Source: Streptosporangiaceae bacterium NEAU-GS5
GTDB taxonomy: Bacteria > Actinomycetota > Actinomycetes > Streptosporangiales > Streptosporangiaceae
Direction: 5' to 3'
Assembly (NCBI GenBank): GCA_017592665.1
Contig: JAGFNW010000003.1
Coordinates: 372,001-436,000 of the forward strand
DNA length: 64,000 bases
Below the pieces are notes generated by a model. That model saw only the letters and a list, made by a program, of their open reading frames with translations. It did no database searches and was not told the origin of the DNA. Positions 1-8,184 of the stretch are shown here, one piece after another (position 1 is the stretch's first letter; every line of letters begins with the position of its first letter). The position numbers and the translations under genes were made by a program.

Positions 1-608
1 CCACGGCGGGCAAGAAGTTCGACGCGTTCTTCAAGCGCGTGGACAAGGCGCCGCTGAACAACACCTACGACGGCCGGCAGGTCACCCAGCCCATCGTGCT
101 GACCGGGATCATGTCGGCGCTGTACAGCCCGACCTCCTGGCCCGACCTGCGGCAGGCCTTCACCGAGGGGTTCAAGGGTTCGGGCGAGACGTTCCTGCGG
201 CTGGCCGACGCCTACCACGAGCGGCGCGTCGACGGCACCTACACCAACAACGGCGACGCGTTCATCGCGGTCAACTGCCTGGACTACCCGGAGAAGAAGC
301 TCTCGCCCAAGCACAAGGGCAAGATCGCGACCGGCCCCTGCAACTACTGGCCGGTGCGGGGCAACCCGATCACCGGAGCCGTGCACGCCAAGGGCGCCGC
401 GCCCATCATGGTCGTCGGCACCACCCGCGACCCCGCCACCCCGTACAAGGACGCCAAGGACCTCGCGAAGGAACTGTCCTCCGGCTTCCTCGTCTCCTAC
501 GACGGCGACGGGCACACCGCGTACAACCGAGGCTCGGCCTGCGTGGACCAGACGGTCGACCGCTACCTGATCAACCTCACGGTCCCCAAGAAGGACCCGC
601 ACTGCTAA
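1..608 (+). CDS. TAP-like alpha/beta hydrolase, C-terminal part (partial)
   Basis: The reading frame is open from the window edge (frame 3) to a TAA at 606-608, so only the last 200 or so residues are seen. They match the C-terminal half of secreted actinobacterial tripeptidyl-aminopeptidase-like serine hydrolases (peptidase S33 with a TAP-like C-terminal domain). The motif GTTRDPATPY supplies the expected catalytic Asp, and GDGHTAYNRG supplies the catalytic His followed by the typical Cys-containing tail (GSACVDQ, terminal PHC). The nucleophile serine and the signal peptide would lie upstream of the window. These enzymes remove N-terminal tripeptides or act as secreted peptidases. The exact substrate cannot be told from this fragment. 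Confidence 0.85.
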   Translation, partial: TAGKKFDAFFKRVDKAPLNNTYDGRQVTQPIVLTGIMSALYSPTSWPDLRQAFTEGFKGSGETFLRLADAYHERRVDGTYTNNGDAFIAVNCLDYPEKKLSPKHKGKIATGPCNYWPVRGNPITGAVHAKGAAPIMVVGTTRDPATPYKDAKDLAKELSSGFLVSYDGDGHTAYNRGSACVDQTVDRYLINLTVPKKDPHC

Positions 609-621
609 AGCGAACAGCAAA

Positions 622-669
622 AGCCCCTGACCCGTGAGTTGGTTGTCTTCAACCCTCGGGTCAGGGGCT
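622..669. terminator. Strong hairpin terminator between convergent genes
   Basis: A perfect 13-bp inverted repeat (AGCCCCTGACCCG at 622-634, its complement at 657-669) follows the hydrolase stop by 13 bases. Inside the arms GGTTG/CAACC at 641-654 can pair further. A T-run follows only on the minus strand (AAAA at 619-622 read as TTTT), so it may serve the small minus-strand gene ending at 774 as well as the hydrolase. Confidence 0.75.
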
Positions 670-773
670 CGGTGCGCTTAAAGACGACTTACGTCGCGAC
701 TCTCCCACAAAATCGGGAAGGCCTCATGTGAATCGTCGTCAGCCGACGGCACTGTGCGTTAGGTTCGCGGTCC

Positions 774-1031
774 TCAGATCTGCTGAACGCCCAGGATGTT
801 GAGGCACTGGAGGTTGAGGTTCAGGCCGAGCAGCTGCGCCAGGGCGTTCTGGTTCTGGATGTTGAAGCACTCGTTCTCAACCTCACGCACGGGCGCGGGC
901 GGCGGGTACTGGCCGGTGGAGGCACACTCGGTGAAGCCACAGTTGTTGGTGGTCGTGGCCGAGGCGATGGTGGGCGCGGCCATGGTCGCGAAGCCCGCAA
1001 TGGCCGCACCGGCGATAATACGACGAATCAT
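774..1031 (-). CDS. Small secreted protein of unknown function (85 aa)
   Basis: The start at 1031 is fixed by an excellent Shine-Dalgarno, GGAGGAAACACC directly before ATG. Upstream in-frame codons have no such signal. The product begins MIRRIIAGAAIAGFAT and has an Ala-rich hydrophobic stretch ending near ASA, a classical signal peptide. The mature part is about 60 residues. It has four cysteines (CGFTEC, then NECFNI and LQCLNI) and a C-terminal Asn/Gln/Leu-rich segment (QNQNALAQLLGLNLNL). The composition recalls the small surface-active rodlin/chaplin-type proteins, but I do not recognise the family. It has no operon partner. Confidence 0.6.
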   Translation of the reverse strand: MIRRIIAGAAIAGFATMAAPTIASATTTNNCGFTECASTGQYPPPAPVREVENECFNIQNQNALAQLLGLNLNLQCLNILGVQQI

Positions 1032-1519
1032 GGTGTTTCCTCCGTGTAGACGTACGGGAAGAGCCTGAAACACTGCCGTCAGCCGCATCCGGCTAACCGC
1101 TGGTTGTCGCGAACCACAATTTCGCACCGCCGGAGTCGAATTCAACTTCATTGCGCCATGGGTCGCCAAAATGCTGGGTGGCGCTTCCTGGCCGCAAATT
1201 TGCATTCATTGCCCGCGGTCCGCCGATCCCGGCAAATAAATGGCATGTGTTCGCCGGACTCCGGACTGGAGGAGGCGTCGGCGCGCGACCGGGAGCTTCG
1301 GGTTCCCATCTTCAGGAGATGGCCGGATGTTGGGCGGCACTGGTTTTGGTAAGTGAACGGCTCGTCACGCCGGTCTGGGCGAGCAGCTGAACCGATCTTG
1401 GTTTTCGGGTTGCCGTCCTCGGCGCGCGAGCCGCTTGGGCCCGGATAGTTTCCGCGCAACGCACACGGCTTCGCGCATCAGGGTGATCTTGAACCCCTGT
1501 CTTGGCGTATCGTTTCCAC
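1032..1519. other. Intergenic region between divergent genes
   Basis: About 490 bases without a supportable gene separate the minus-strand secreted protein and the plus-strand GH15 gene. It must hold both promoters. On the plus strand TATCGT at 1508-1513, six bases before GTG 1520, is a plausible -10 for a leaderless GH15 message. No clear -35, operator or RNA structure was found. Confidence 0.4.
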
Positions 1520-3418
1520 GTGGACACTCTGCACGGCTCGTCTCCATTTCCGCCGATCGCCGACTACGGTTTCCTGTCGGATTGCGAGGTCACCGCACTG
1601 GTGGCCAGCAGTGGGAACATCGAGTGGCTGTGTCTGCCGCGACTCGACTCCCCGAGCGTCTTCGGCGCGATTTTGGACCGCGGCGCCGGCCGGTTTCGCC
1701 TTGGGCCGGCCGACACGATGGTTCCCGCGGCACGCCGCTACCTGCCAGGAACCATGGTGCTCGAGACCAGCTGGGGCACGCCCAACGGCTGGATCATCAT
1801 CCGTGATCTTCTCCTGATGGGGCCCTGGCACCACCAGGACGAACTGTCGCACACCCATCGCCGGGCCCCCACGGACTACGACTCCGACCACGTCCTGCTG
1901 CGCACGGTCCGCTGCGTCAGCGGCGAGGTCCAGATCATGCTGGACTGCGAGCCGGTGCTCGACTACGGCCGGCGGCCCGTCCGCTGGTCCTACACCGACC
2001 GCGGCTATCACCAGGGCGTCGCCCGCGCCGAAGGCATGGATCTGGAGCTGCGGCTCACCACCGACATGCGGCTGGGGTTCGAGGCCGGCCGGGCCATGAC
2101 CCGTACGCTGATCAAGGAAGGCGAGACGCGGTTCGCGGCGCTGTCATGGACCGAGCACGAGCCGCCCTACAACTTCGAAGAGGCCTACCAGCGGCTCGTG
2201 TGGACGGCCCACCACTGGCAGCACTGGCTGGCGAGAGGCGACATCCCCGACCACCCGTGGCGCGGCTACCTGGAGCGGAGCGCGCTCACGCTCAAGGGCC
2301 TCACCTTCGCGCCGACCGGCGCGCTGGTCGCCGCCGCGACCACGTCGCTGCCCGAGACGCCGGGCGGCGAGCGCAACTGGGACTACCGCTACAGCTGGAT
2401 CCGGGACTCCACGTTCGCGCTGTGGGGCCTCTACACGCTCGGCTTCGACTGGGAGGCCGACGACTTCTTCTGGTTCATCGCCGACGTCGCCGAACGCGAC
2501 GACGAACTCCAGATCATGTACGGGGTCGACGGCGAACGCGACCTGACCGAGCGGATCCTCGACCATCTGCACGGCTATGAGGGCGCCCGTCCCGTACGCG
2601 TGGGCAACGGGGCCTTCGACCACCGGCAGAACGACGTGTGGGGCGCCGTGCTCGACTCGTTCTACATCCACACGAAGTCCCGCGACCGGCTCGACGAGCG
2701 CATCTGGCCCATCCTGAAGCGCCAGGTCGAGGCGGCCATGAAGCACTGGAAGGAGCCGGACCGCGGCATCTGGGAGGTGCGCGGCGAGCCGCAGCACTTC
2801 ACCTCGTCGAAGGTCATGTGCTGGGTGGCCATGGACCGCGGCGCCCGGCTCGCCACCCTCCGCCAGGAGCCGGAGCTGGCCGAGCGCTGGCAGGCCGTGG
2901 CCGACGAGATCCGCGACGACATCCTCGCCAACGGCGTGACCGAGAGCGGGGTGTTCACCCAGCACTACGGCACGCAGGCGCTGGACGCCTCGCTGCTGCT
3001 CATCCCGCTCGTCTACTTCCTGCCCGCGGACGACCCGCGCGTGCGGGCGACCGTGCTGGCCATCGCCGACGAACTCACAGTCGACGACCTCGTGCTGCGC
3101 TACCGCACGAAGGAGACCGACGACGGCCTGTCCGGCGAGGAGGGCACCTTCACGATCTGCTCGTTCTGGCTGGTCACCGCGCTCGCCATGATCGGGGAGC
3201 CGAAGCGGGCGCGACGCCTGTGCGAGAAGCTCCTGTCGTTCGCGAGCCCGCTCGGCCTGTACGCCGAGGAGATCGACCCGGTGAACGGCCGCCAGCTCGG
3301 AAACTTCCCGCAGGCCTTCACCCACCTGGCGCTCATCAACGCCATCATCCACGTCATCCGGGCCGAGAAAGAGGATTCACCCTTGCCGAACACGATTCAG
3401 CGCGGGCCCGAGTCGTAG
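1520..3418 (+). CDS. Glycoside hydrolase family 15 protein (glucoamylase/trehalase type)
   Basis: The 632-residue product has the full-length GH15 layout. An N-terminal beta-sandwich carries the hallmark PIADYGFLSDCEVTALV. It is followed by an (alpha/alpha)6 barrel carrying GGERNWDYRYSWIRD near residue 285. Length and sequence (RVGNGAFDHRQNDVWG, QHYGTQALDASLL, SGEEGTFTICSFWLV) most resemble actinobacterial GH15 enzymes of the trehalase/glucoamylase group. There is no signal peptide, so it likely works in the cytoplasm on trehalose or a malto-oligosaccharide. GTG 1520 is preferred because TATCGT sits six bases upstream (leaderless). TTG 1502 is an alternative without a ribosome site. The last 22 bases overlap the end of the convergent monooxygenase gene. 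Confidence 0.9.
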   Translation: MDTLHGSSPFPPIADYGFLSDCEVTALVASSGNIEWLCLPRLDSPSVFGAILDRGAGRFRLGPADTMVPAARRYLPGTMVLETSWGTPNGWIIIRDLLLMGPWHHQDELSHTHRRAPTDYDSDHVLLRTVRCVSGEVQIMLDCEPVLDYGRRPVRWSYTDRGYHQGVARAEGMDLELRLTTDMRLGFEAGRAMTRTLIKEGETRFAALSWTEHEPPYNFEEAYQRLVWTAHHWQHWLARGDIPDHPWRGYLERSALTLKGLTFAPTGALVAAATTSLPETPGGERNWDYRYSWIRDSTFALWGLYTLGFDWEADDFFWFIADVAERDDELQIMYGVDGERDLTERILDHLHGYEGARPVRVGNGAFDHRQNDVWGAVLDSFYIHTKSRDRLDERIWPILKRQVEAAMKHWKEPDRGIWEVRGEPQHFTSSKVMCWVAMDRGARLATLRQEPELAERWQAVADEIRDDILANGVTESGVFTQHYGTQALDASLLLIPLVYFLPADDPRVRATVLAIADELTVDDLVLRYRTKETDDGLSGEEGTFTICSFWLVTALAMIGEPKRARRLCEKLLSFASPLGLYAEEIDPVNGRQLGNFPQAFTHLALINAIIHVIRAEKEDSPLPNTIQRGPES

Positions 3419-4521
3419 TCGTAGAGCCATCCGGTGGCGTTCTCGTAGAACCGGGTGAAGAAGAACGGCATCATGACCTCGCGCAGGCGGCCGGCTATCG
3501 GGCCGGCCGTCTTCGCGTCTCTGTTCTTGGCCTCCATCCTCGCGAGCTTGCCGGCGCGGGCATGCCGCACCTCGTCGAAGCGGGCCAGCGCGACGCCGAT
3601 GGCAGGGCCGGCCGCATCGGCGGCAGGGCCGTCGGCGAGGTGCGCGGCGAGTTCGACGGCGTCTTCGAGCGCCATGGAGGCACCTTGACCAGCACCGGCC
3701 GGGTGGGCGGCGTCCCCGATCAGCACGCGCCGCCCGTCCTGCCGCCGGGACACCGGCCGCAACACGTGGAGCAGGGTCGCCGCGCTCACCGTCGCCTCCT
3801 CGAGCACGGCCGACGGCACGGGCTCGGTGGCGAACAGCTCGGCGAGCGCGGCACCGGACAGGCCGGCGGCCAGATCGGCGGGCGGCTCTGGTGAGGCGAC
3901 CTGGGCGGACCACCACAGTGTGCCGTCCGGGGCGGTGATGTGGATGAAGACCCCGCGCTTGGCGAAGGTCCAGTTGAAGCCGGGCCGCCAGTCGCCGCGC
4001 GCGGCCGAGACGCCGGAGACGGAGTAGATGCCCGCGTAGACGGGCTCGGGCGCGGCCGGATCGAGAGCACGGCGGGTGGCCGACCAGATGCCGTCCGCGC
4101 CGACGATCACGTCGGCCTCCTGAAGCTCCGCCGCGTCGGGGTCGAGGCGCCGGCCGGTGACGATGCGCGCGCCATGCGCGGCGGCCGACTCGCGCAGCAC
4201 GCGGACCAGGTCGGCCCGCATGACGGTCACGCTGAGCAGGCTGTCGCCCGAACGACGCCCGCGTGCCACGTTGCCGAGCGGTTTACCGCGGCCCGACCAC
4301 ATCCATTGCCGTTCGACCGGGAATCCGGCCTTTTGCACCGGCTCGAGGCAGCCCAGCGCGTCAAGGGCGCGAAGTCCGTTGACGGCGAGGCTGACGAACG
4401 AGCCCACCGCGCCTGCCGGGTCCTCATACGCCTCATAGACGGTCACATCGGCGCCGATCCGCGCCAAGGCGATGGCACTGGCCGACCCGGCCACTCCGCC
4501 GCCGATCACCACAGCTCGCAT
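3397..4521 (-). CDS. FAD-dependent aromatic-ring-type monooxygenase
   Basis: A 374-residue class A flavoprotein monooxygenase of the PHBH fold. It has the N-terminal dinucleotide motif GGGVAGSASAIALA with VYEAYEDP after strand 2, the DG-type motif DVIVGADGIWSATR near the middle, and the GD motif VLIGDAAHPAGAGQGAS. Family members hydroxylate aromatic or polycyclic substrates using NAD(P)H and O2. Start 4521 is supported by GGAGG eight bases upstream. It is divergent from a TetR gene across an operator-like repeat, so substrate-induced derepression is likely. A box-pathway operon lies close by, but nothing in the sequence fixes the substrate. Confidence 0.85.
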   Translation of the reverse strand: MRAVVIGGGVAGSASAIALARIGADVTVYEAYEDPAGAVGSFVSLAVNGLRALDALGCLEPVQKAGFPVERQWMWSGRGKPLGNVARGRRSGDSLLSVTVMRADLVRVLRESAAAHGARIVTGRRLDPDAAELQEADVIVGADGIWSATRRALDPAAPEPVYAGIYSVSGVSAARGDWRPGFNWTFAKRGVFIHITAPDGTLWWSAQVASPEPPADLAAGLSGAALAELFATEPVPSAVLEEATVSAATLLHVLRPVSRRQDGRRVLIGDAAHPAGAGQGASMALEDAVELAAHLADGPAADAAGPAIGVALARFDEVRHARAGKLARMEAKNRDAKTAGPIAGRLREVMMPFFFTRFYENATGWLYDYDSGPR

Positions 4522-4535
4522 TTCCGAACCTCCAT

Positions 4536-4557
4536 TCACCGAATGTCTATTCAGTGA
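4536..4557. promoter_or_regulatory. Probable TetR operator in the divergent promoter
   Basis: Half-sites TCACCGAAT (4536-4544) and ATTCAGTGA (4549-4557) form an inverted repeat with one mismatch and a 4-base spacer. It is centred in the 52-base gap between the monooxygenase (ATG 4521) and the TetR gene (ATG 4574). This placement and size are typical of TetR autoregulation with control of the divergent enzyme. Confidence 0.6.
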
Positions 4558-4573
4558 CTCTGGGTTCAGTATC

Positions 4574-5182
4574 ATGAGATCCATGGGAGTGCGCAAGGCC
4601 AAAGCGGCCGAGACCGAGGTGGCGCTGAAGGAGGCCGCGCGACGCCAGTTCGCGCGCCGCGGCTACCTGAACACGAAGATCACCGACATCACCGCCGACG
4701 CCGGGCGGGCCACGGGATCCTTCTACGACCACTTCGCGAGCAAGGACGAGCTGCTCAAGGCCCTACTTGCCGATCTGCACGACGCGGCCCACGATCAGTT
4801 CGCCGCCGAGGGCGGGCACGGGCACCATGACCTGGCCGATCGGGATCAGCTGCGCACGCACCTCGGCGTGGCCTGGGGCCTGATGCGCGACCACCGGCCC
4901 GTCATGGTGGCCCTGTTCGAGTCGGCCCTGGCCGACGGCCCGGCGAGCGGAGCTCTGTGGGAGCGCTTGACGGAGGACACCGAGGTTCTGCGGGCCCACC
5001 TCGAAGAGATGCGGGCGGAGGGCCGCGCGCTCCCCGGCCCGCCCGCCCTCGTCGCCGCCGCCATGGGCGGCGTGCTGTCCATCCTCGCCTACGCCCTGAC
5101 CCCGGAGGCCACGCCCTACTCCGACGACGAGGTGGTCGACACCATCACCGCCCTGCTCCTCAACGGGCTCGCCGGAGCCTGA
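4574..5182 (+). CDS. TetR/AcrR family transcriptional regulator
   Basis: A 202-residue one-component repressor. The N-terminal TetR helix-turn-helix is seen in FARRGYLNTKITDITADAG followed by GSFYDHFASKDELL (residues about 25-60). The ligand-binding half is alpha-helical and variable. ATG 4574 or ATG 4583 could be the start, and there is no strong Shine-Dalgarno. It is divergent from the FAD monooxygenase and probably represses it through the inverted repeat at 4536-4557, releasing it on binding an aromatic or related ligand. It ends 22 bases before the convergent benzoate:CoA ligase stop. Confidence 0.88.
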   Translation: MRSMGVRKAKAAETEVALKEAARRQFARRGYLNTKITDITADAGRATGSFYDHFASKDELLKALLADLHDAAHDQFAAEGGHGHHDLADRDQLRTHLGVAWGLMRDHRPVMVALFESALADGPASGALWERLTEDTEVLRAHLEEMRAEGRALPGPPALVAAAMGGVLSILAYALTPEATPYSDDEVVDTITALLLNGLAGA

Positions 5183-5204
5183 AGCGGACGTCGGAAGAGG
5201 TGTC

Positions 5205-6752
5205 TTATTCCTCGAGGAGGACGGCGGCCGCCATGGCGCGGAGCTCGACGCGGCGGATCTTGCCGGTGGCCGTGGTCGGATAGCCGCCCACGAAGACGAT
5301 CTTCCGGGGCCGCTTGTACGACGGCAGGCCCTCCCGGCAGAACTTCACCAGTTCCTCGCCGGTCGCCGCAGCTCCCGCGCCCAGCACCACGTACGCGACC
5401 GGCTTCTCCAGCCCGTCGGCGTCGAGCGCCGCCACGACCACGGCCTGGGCCACGGCCGGATGCGCCAGCAGCCGGTTCTCGACCTCGGCCGGCGAGACCC
5501 ACATGCCGCTGACCTTCAGCATGTCGCTGGTGCGGCCGAGGCAGGCGTAGAACCCCTCCGTGTCGCGGACGTAGGTGTCGCCCGTGCGCAGCCACTCGCC
5601 CTGGAAGACCTGCCGCGAGGCGGCGTAGCGGCTCCAGTAGCCGGTGGCGGCCGACTCGCCGCGCACGTGGAGGGTGCCCGGCATGCCCTCGGTGACCTCG
5701 AGCCCGTCTTCGCCGAGGATGCGTAACTCGTAGCCGGGCACGGCGACCCCGGTCGTTCCCGCACGAACCTGGCCGGGCCGGTTGGACAGGAAGATGTGCA
5801 GCATCTCGGTCATCCCGATGCCGTCGAGGATGTCGATCCCGAAATGGGACGTCCACCGCTGATAGAGGGCGGCCGGTAGGGCCTCGCCCGCCGAGGTGGC
5901 CAGCCGCACGCCGGGAAGGGCGTCGCCGGGCAGGGCCGCGCGCAGCATGTTGGCGAAGAAGGTCGGCCCGGCGAAGAACAACGTGGCGCCGTAGGTCTTG
6001 GCCCGGTCGATCAGGGCGTCCGGGCGCGACGGCGCCGGTTCGAGAATCGCGGCCGCCCCCACCGACAGCGGGAAGAGCAGGGAGTTGCCGAGGCCGTACG
6101 CGAAGAAGGCCTTCGCGGCCGACAGGCAGCGGTCCTCGGGGCGGATGCCGAGCACCTGCGCGCCGTAGGTCTCGCAGACGACCCGGACGGATCCGTGCCG
6201 GTGCATGGCGGCCTTGGGGCTGCCGGTCGTGCCGGAGGTGTAGAGCCAGAACGCGGGCGAGTCGGCCGTGGTCGAATAGACGCGGTCGTCGGGCTCCGGC
6301 GCCCGCGTCAGCTCCTCCAGCGACAGGACCGGAAGTCCCGTACGGACCTGGTCGCCGATGACGCCGGCCAGCTCGGGCGCGTCGGCCGCGGCGGCCGCGC
6401 CGATCTCCGCGAACTCGGGCGAGACGGCAAGCAGCGGGGCGCGGGAGTCGCGGAGCAGCTCGGCGAGGCCGTCGGCGTGCGACATGGTGGAGACCGGCAC
6501 CGGGATGGCCCCGATGCGCATGGCCGCCAGGAACAACGTGACGAAGTCCGGCGAGTCGGCCATGAACATCAGCAGCCGCTGCTCCGGCAGCAGGCCCGCG
6601 GCGCGGAGCCCGCCCGCGGCGCGGAGCACCCGGTCGTGCAGCTGGTCGTAGGTGAGGTCGCCGCCCACCCCGGTCAGCGCGAGGCGGTCCCCATCACCAC
6701 GCTCGATGTGGCGGTCCAGCAGGTACGCGGCGGCGTTGAACGGTTCGGTCAT
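5205..6752 (-). CDS. Benzoate--CoA ligase family protein
   Basis: A 515-residue acyl-adenylate-forming enzyme. It has the AMP-binding P-loop YTSGTTGSPKAAMH (residues 171-184), the adenylate motif GIGMTEMLHIFLSN, and the C-terminal hinge and catalytic lysine in TATGKIRRVEL (Lys near 498). The N-terminal part and the length match the benzoate-CoA ligase group (BclA/BadA). It would activate benzoate to benzoyl-CoA with ATP, the first step of the box pathway. It is the third gene of a minus-strand operon, starting 15 bases after the boxB stop, so its partners catalyse the next two steps. Activity on substituted benzoates is possible. Confidence 0.9.
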   Translation of the reverse strand: MTEPFNAAAYLLDRHIERGDGDRLALTGVGGDLTYDQLHDRVLRAAGGLRAAGLLPEQRLLMFMADSPDFVTLFLAAMRIGAIPVPVSTMSHADGLAELLRDSRAPLLAVSPEFAEIGAAAAADAPELAGVIGDQVRTGLPVLSLEELTRAPEPDDRVYSTTADSPAFWLYTSGTTGSPKAAMHRHGSVRVVCETYGAQVLGIRPEDRCLSAAKAFFAYGLGNSLLFPLSVGAAAILEPAPSRPDALIDRAKTYGATLFFAGPTFFANMLRAALPGDALPGVRLATSAGEALPAALYQRWTSHFGIDILDGIGMTEMLHIFLSNRPGQVRAGTTGVAVPGYELRILGEDGLEVTEGMPGTLHVRGESAATGYWSRYAASRQVFQGEWLRTGDTYVRDTEGFYACLGRTSDMLKVSGMWVSPAEVENRLLAHPAVAQAVVVAALDADGLEKPVAYVVLGAGAAATGEELVKFCREGLPSYKRPRKIVFVGGYPTTATGKIRRVELRAMAAAVLLEE

Positions 6753-6767
6753 GTCGCACCCTGGGCT

Positions 6768-8183
6768 CTATAGATGGACGTAGTCGTAGTCGAACGGCTT
6801 GCCGTTGATCCCGTGGCGCGGCGGCGCGATCCAGGCCGCGATCTTCCCGCGCTCGTGCACCGGCCGCATCAGCGAGCGGACGTAGGCCTTGTCGACGTCG
6901 GTCGGCAGCCAGGCGCCCTTGCGCCGCTCCCACTCCTCCGCGGAGATGAGCTCGCCTTCCGGGGTGGTCTCGATGCCGGCGAACGCGCCGACCCGGCGGT
7001 TGAAGCTGATGTGAGGCAGTTTCATCCGCTGCGGCAGCCCGGCCTCGGCCAGGATGCGATTCCAGCGGGTGACGCCGTTCTGGCAGTCGCCGATGTATTC
7101 GCGGCGCAGGTCGGTGTTGAGCCCGATGAGCGCGGACACCTCGGTTTGGCCGATCTCGCCGTCGATGACCGTGTCGACCATGATCGAGTCTTCGGTGAGC
7201 CGGTGGTCGTCCTTGCGGCGTTCCTCCAGCCAGCGGCCCTTCAATCCAGCGGTGAAGTAGTTCGCCACGTTCGTCGAGGTCTCCGAGCCGAACAGGTCGA
7301 GCGAGACCGAATAGTGGAAGTTCAGATATTTCTGGATGACGGGGAGCGGGATGGCGCCGTGCGCGACCACGTCGTCGGTGTCGTTCTCGATCATCACCTG
7401 GGCCGTCCGCTCGATCATCCGGTCGATGCCCGTGGTGCCGACGAACATGTGGTGCGACTCCTCCTTCAGCATGAACTCGCAGGTCCGGCTGAGCGGGTCG
7501 AACGACGACTCCTTGAGCGTGCCGAGCTGGTATTTGCCGTCCCGGTCGGTGAAGTACGTGAACATGAAGAACGACAGCCAGTCGGGCGTCTCCTCGTTGA
7601 AGGCGCCGAGGATGCGCGGCGACTCGGCGCTGCCCGAGTTGCGGTGCAGCAGCTCCTCGGCCTCCTGCCGGCCCTCCCGGCCGAAGTAGGCGTGCAGCAG
7701 ATAGACCATGGCCCAGAGGTGGCGGCCCTCTTCGACGTTGACCTGGAAGAGGTTGCGGAGGTCGTAGAGGCTGGGCGCGGTGGCGCCGAGATTGCGCTGC
7801 TGCTCGACGGAGGCCGGCTCGGTGTCGCCCTGGATGACGATGAGGCGCTGCAGCTCCGCACGATATTCGCCGGGCACCTGCTGCCACACCGGCTCGCCCT
7901 TGTGCTGGCCGAAGGAGATCCGCCGGTCGGGCTTGCGCTCGGCCAGGAAGATGCCCCAGCGGTATTCGCGCATGGCCACGTGGTCGAAGTGGGCCCAGCC
8001 CTCGCGGCCGACGTTGATCGCCGTCCGCAGATAGACGTCCTGGGCCGGCAGCGTCGGGCCCATCGACTCCCACCAGGCAAGGAAGTTGGGCTGCCAGGAC
8101 TCGAGCGCGCGCTGCAGGCGGCGGTCCTCGTGCAGGCCGACGTTGTTGGGGATCTTCTCGGAGTAGTCGGGACCGGTCGTCAC
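6768..8183 (-). CDS. boxB: Benzoyl-CoA 2,3-epoxidase, di-iron oxygenase subunit BoxB
   Basis: A 471-residue protein that I recognise as BoxB, the class I di-iron oxygenase that converts benzoyl-CoA to 2,3-epoxybenzoyl-CoA. The iron ligands are visible: Glu122, the ExxH pair Glu152/His155 in EEGRHLW, Asp213, and the second ExxH pair Glu242/His245 in EESHHMF. As I recall the Azoarcus enzyme, its ligands are the same set shifted by two residues. The reductase BoxA, which feeds electrons from NADPH, is not in this window. GTG 8183 begins one base after the boxC stop, so the two are translationally coupled. Confidence 0.95.
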   Translation of the reverse strand: MTTGPDYSEKIPNNVGLHEDRRLQRALESWQPNFLAWWESMGPTLPAQDVYLRTAINVGREGWAHFDHVAMREYRWGIFLAERKPDRRISFGQHKGEPVWQQVPGEYRAELQRLIVIQGDTEPASVEQQRNLGATAPSLYDLRNLFQVNVEEGRHLWAMVYLLHAYFGREGRQEAEELLHRNSGSAESPRILGAFNEETPDWLSFFMFTYFTDRDGKYQLGTLKESSFDPLSRTCEFMLKEESHHMFVGTTGIDRMIERTAQVMIENDTDDVVAHGAIPLPVIQKYLNFHYSVSLDLFGSETSTNVANYFTAGLKGRWLEERRKDDHRLTEDSIMVDTVIDGEIGQTEVSALIGLNTDLRREYIGDCQNGVTRWNRILAEAGLPQRMKLPHISFNRRVGAFAGIETTPEGELISAEEWERRKGAWLPTDVDKAYVRSLMRPVHERGKIAAWIAPPRHGINGKPFDYDYVHL

Positions 8184-8184
8184 G

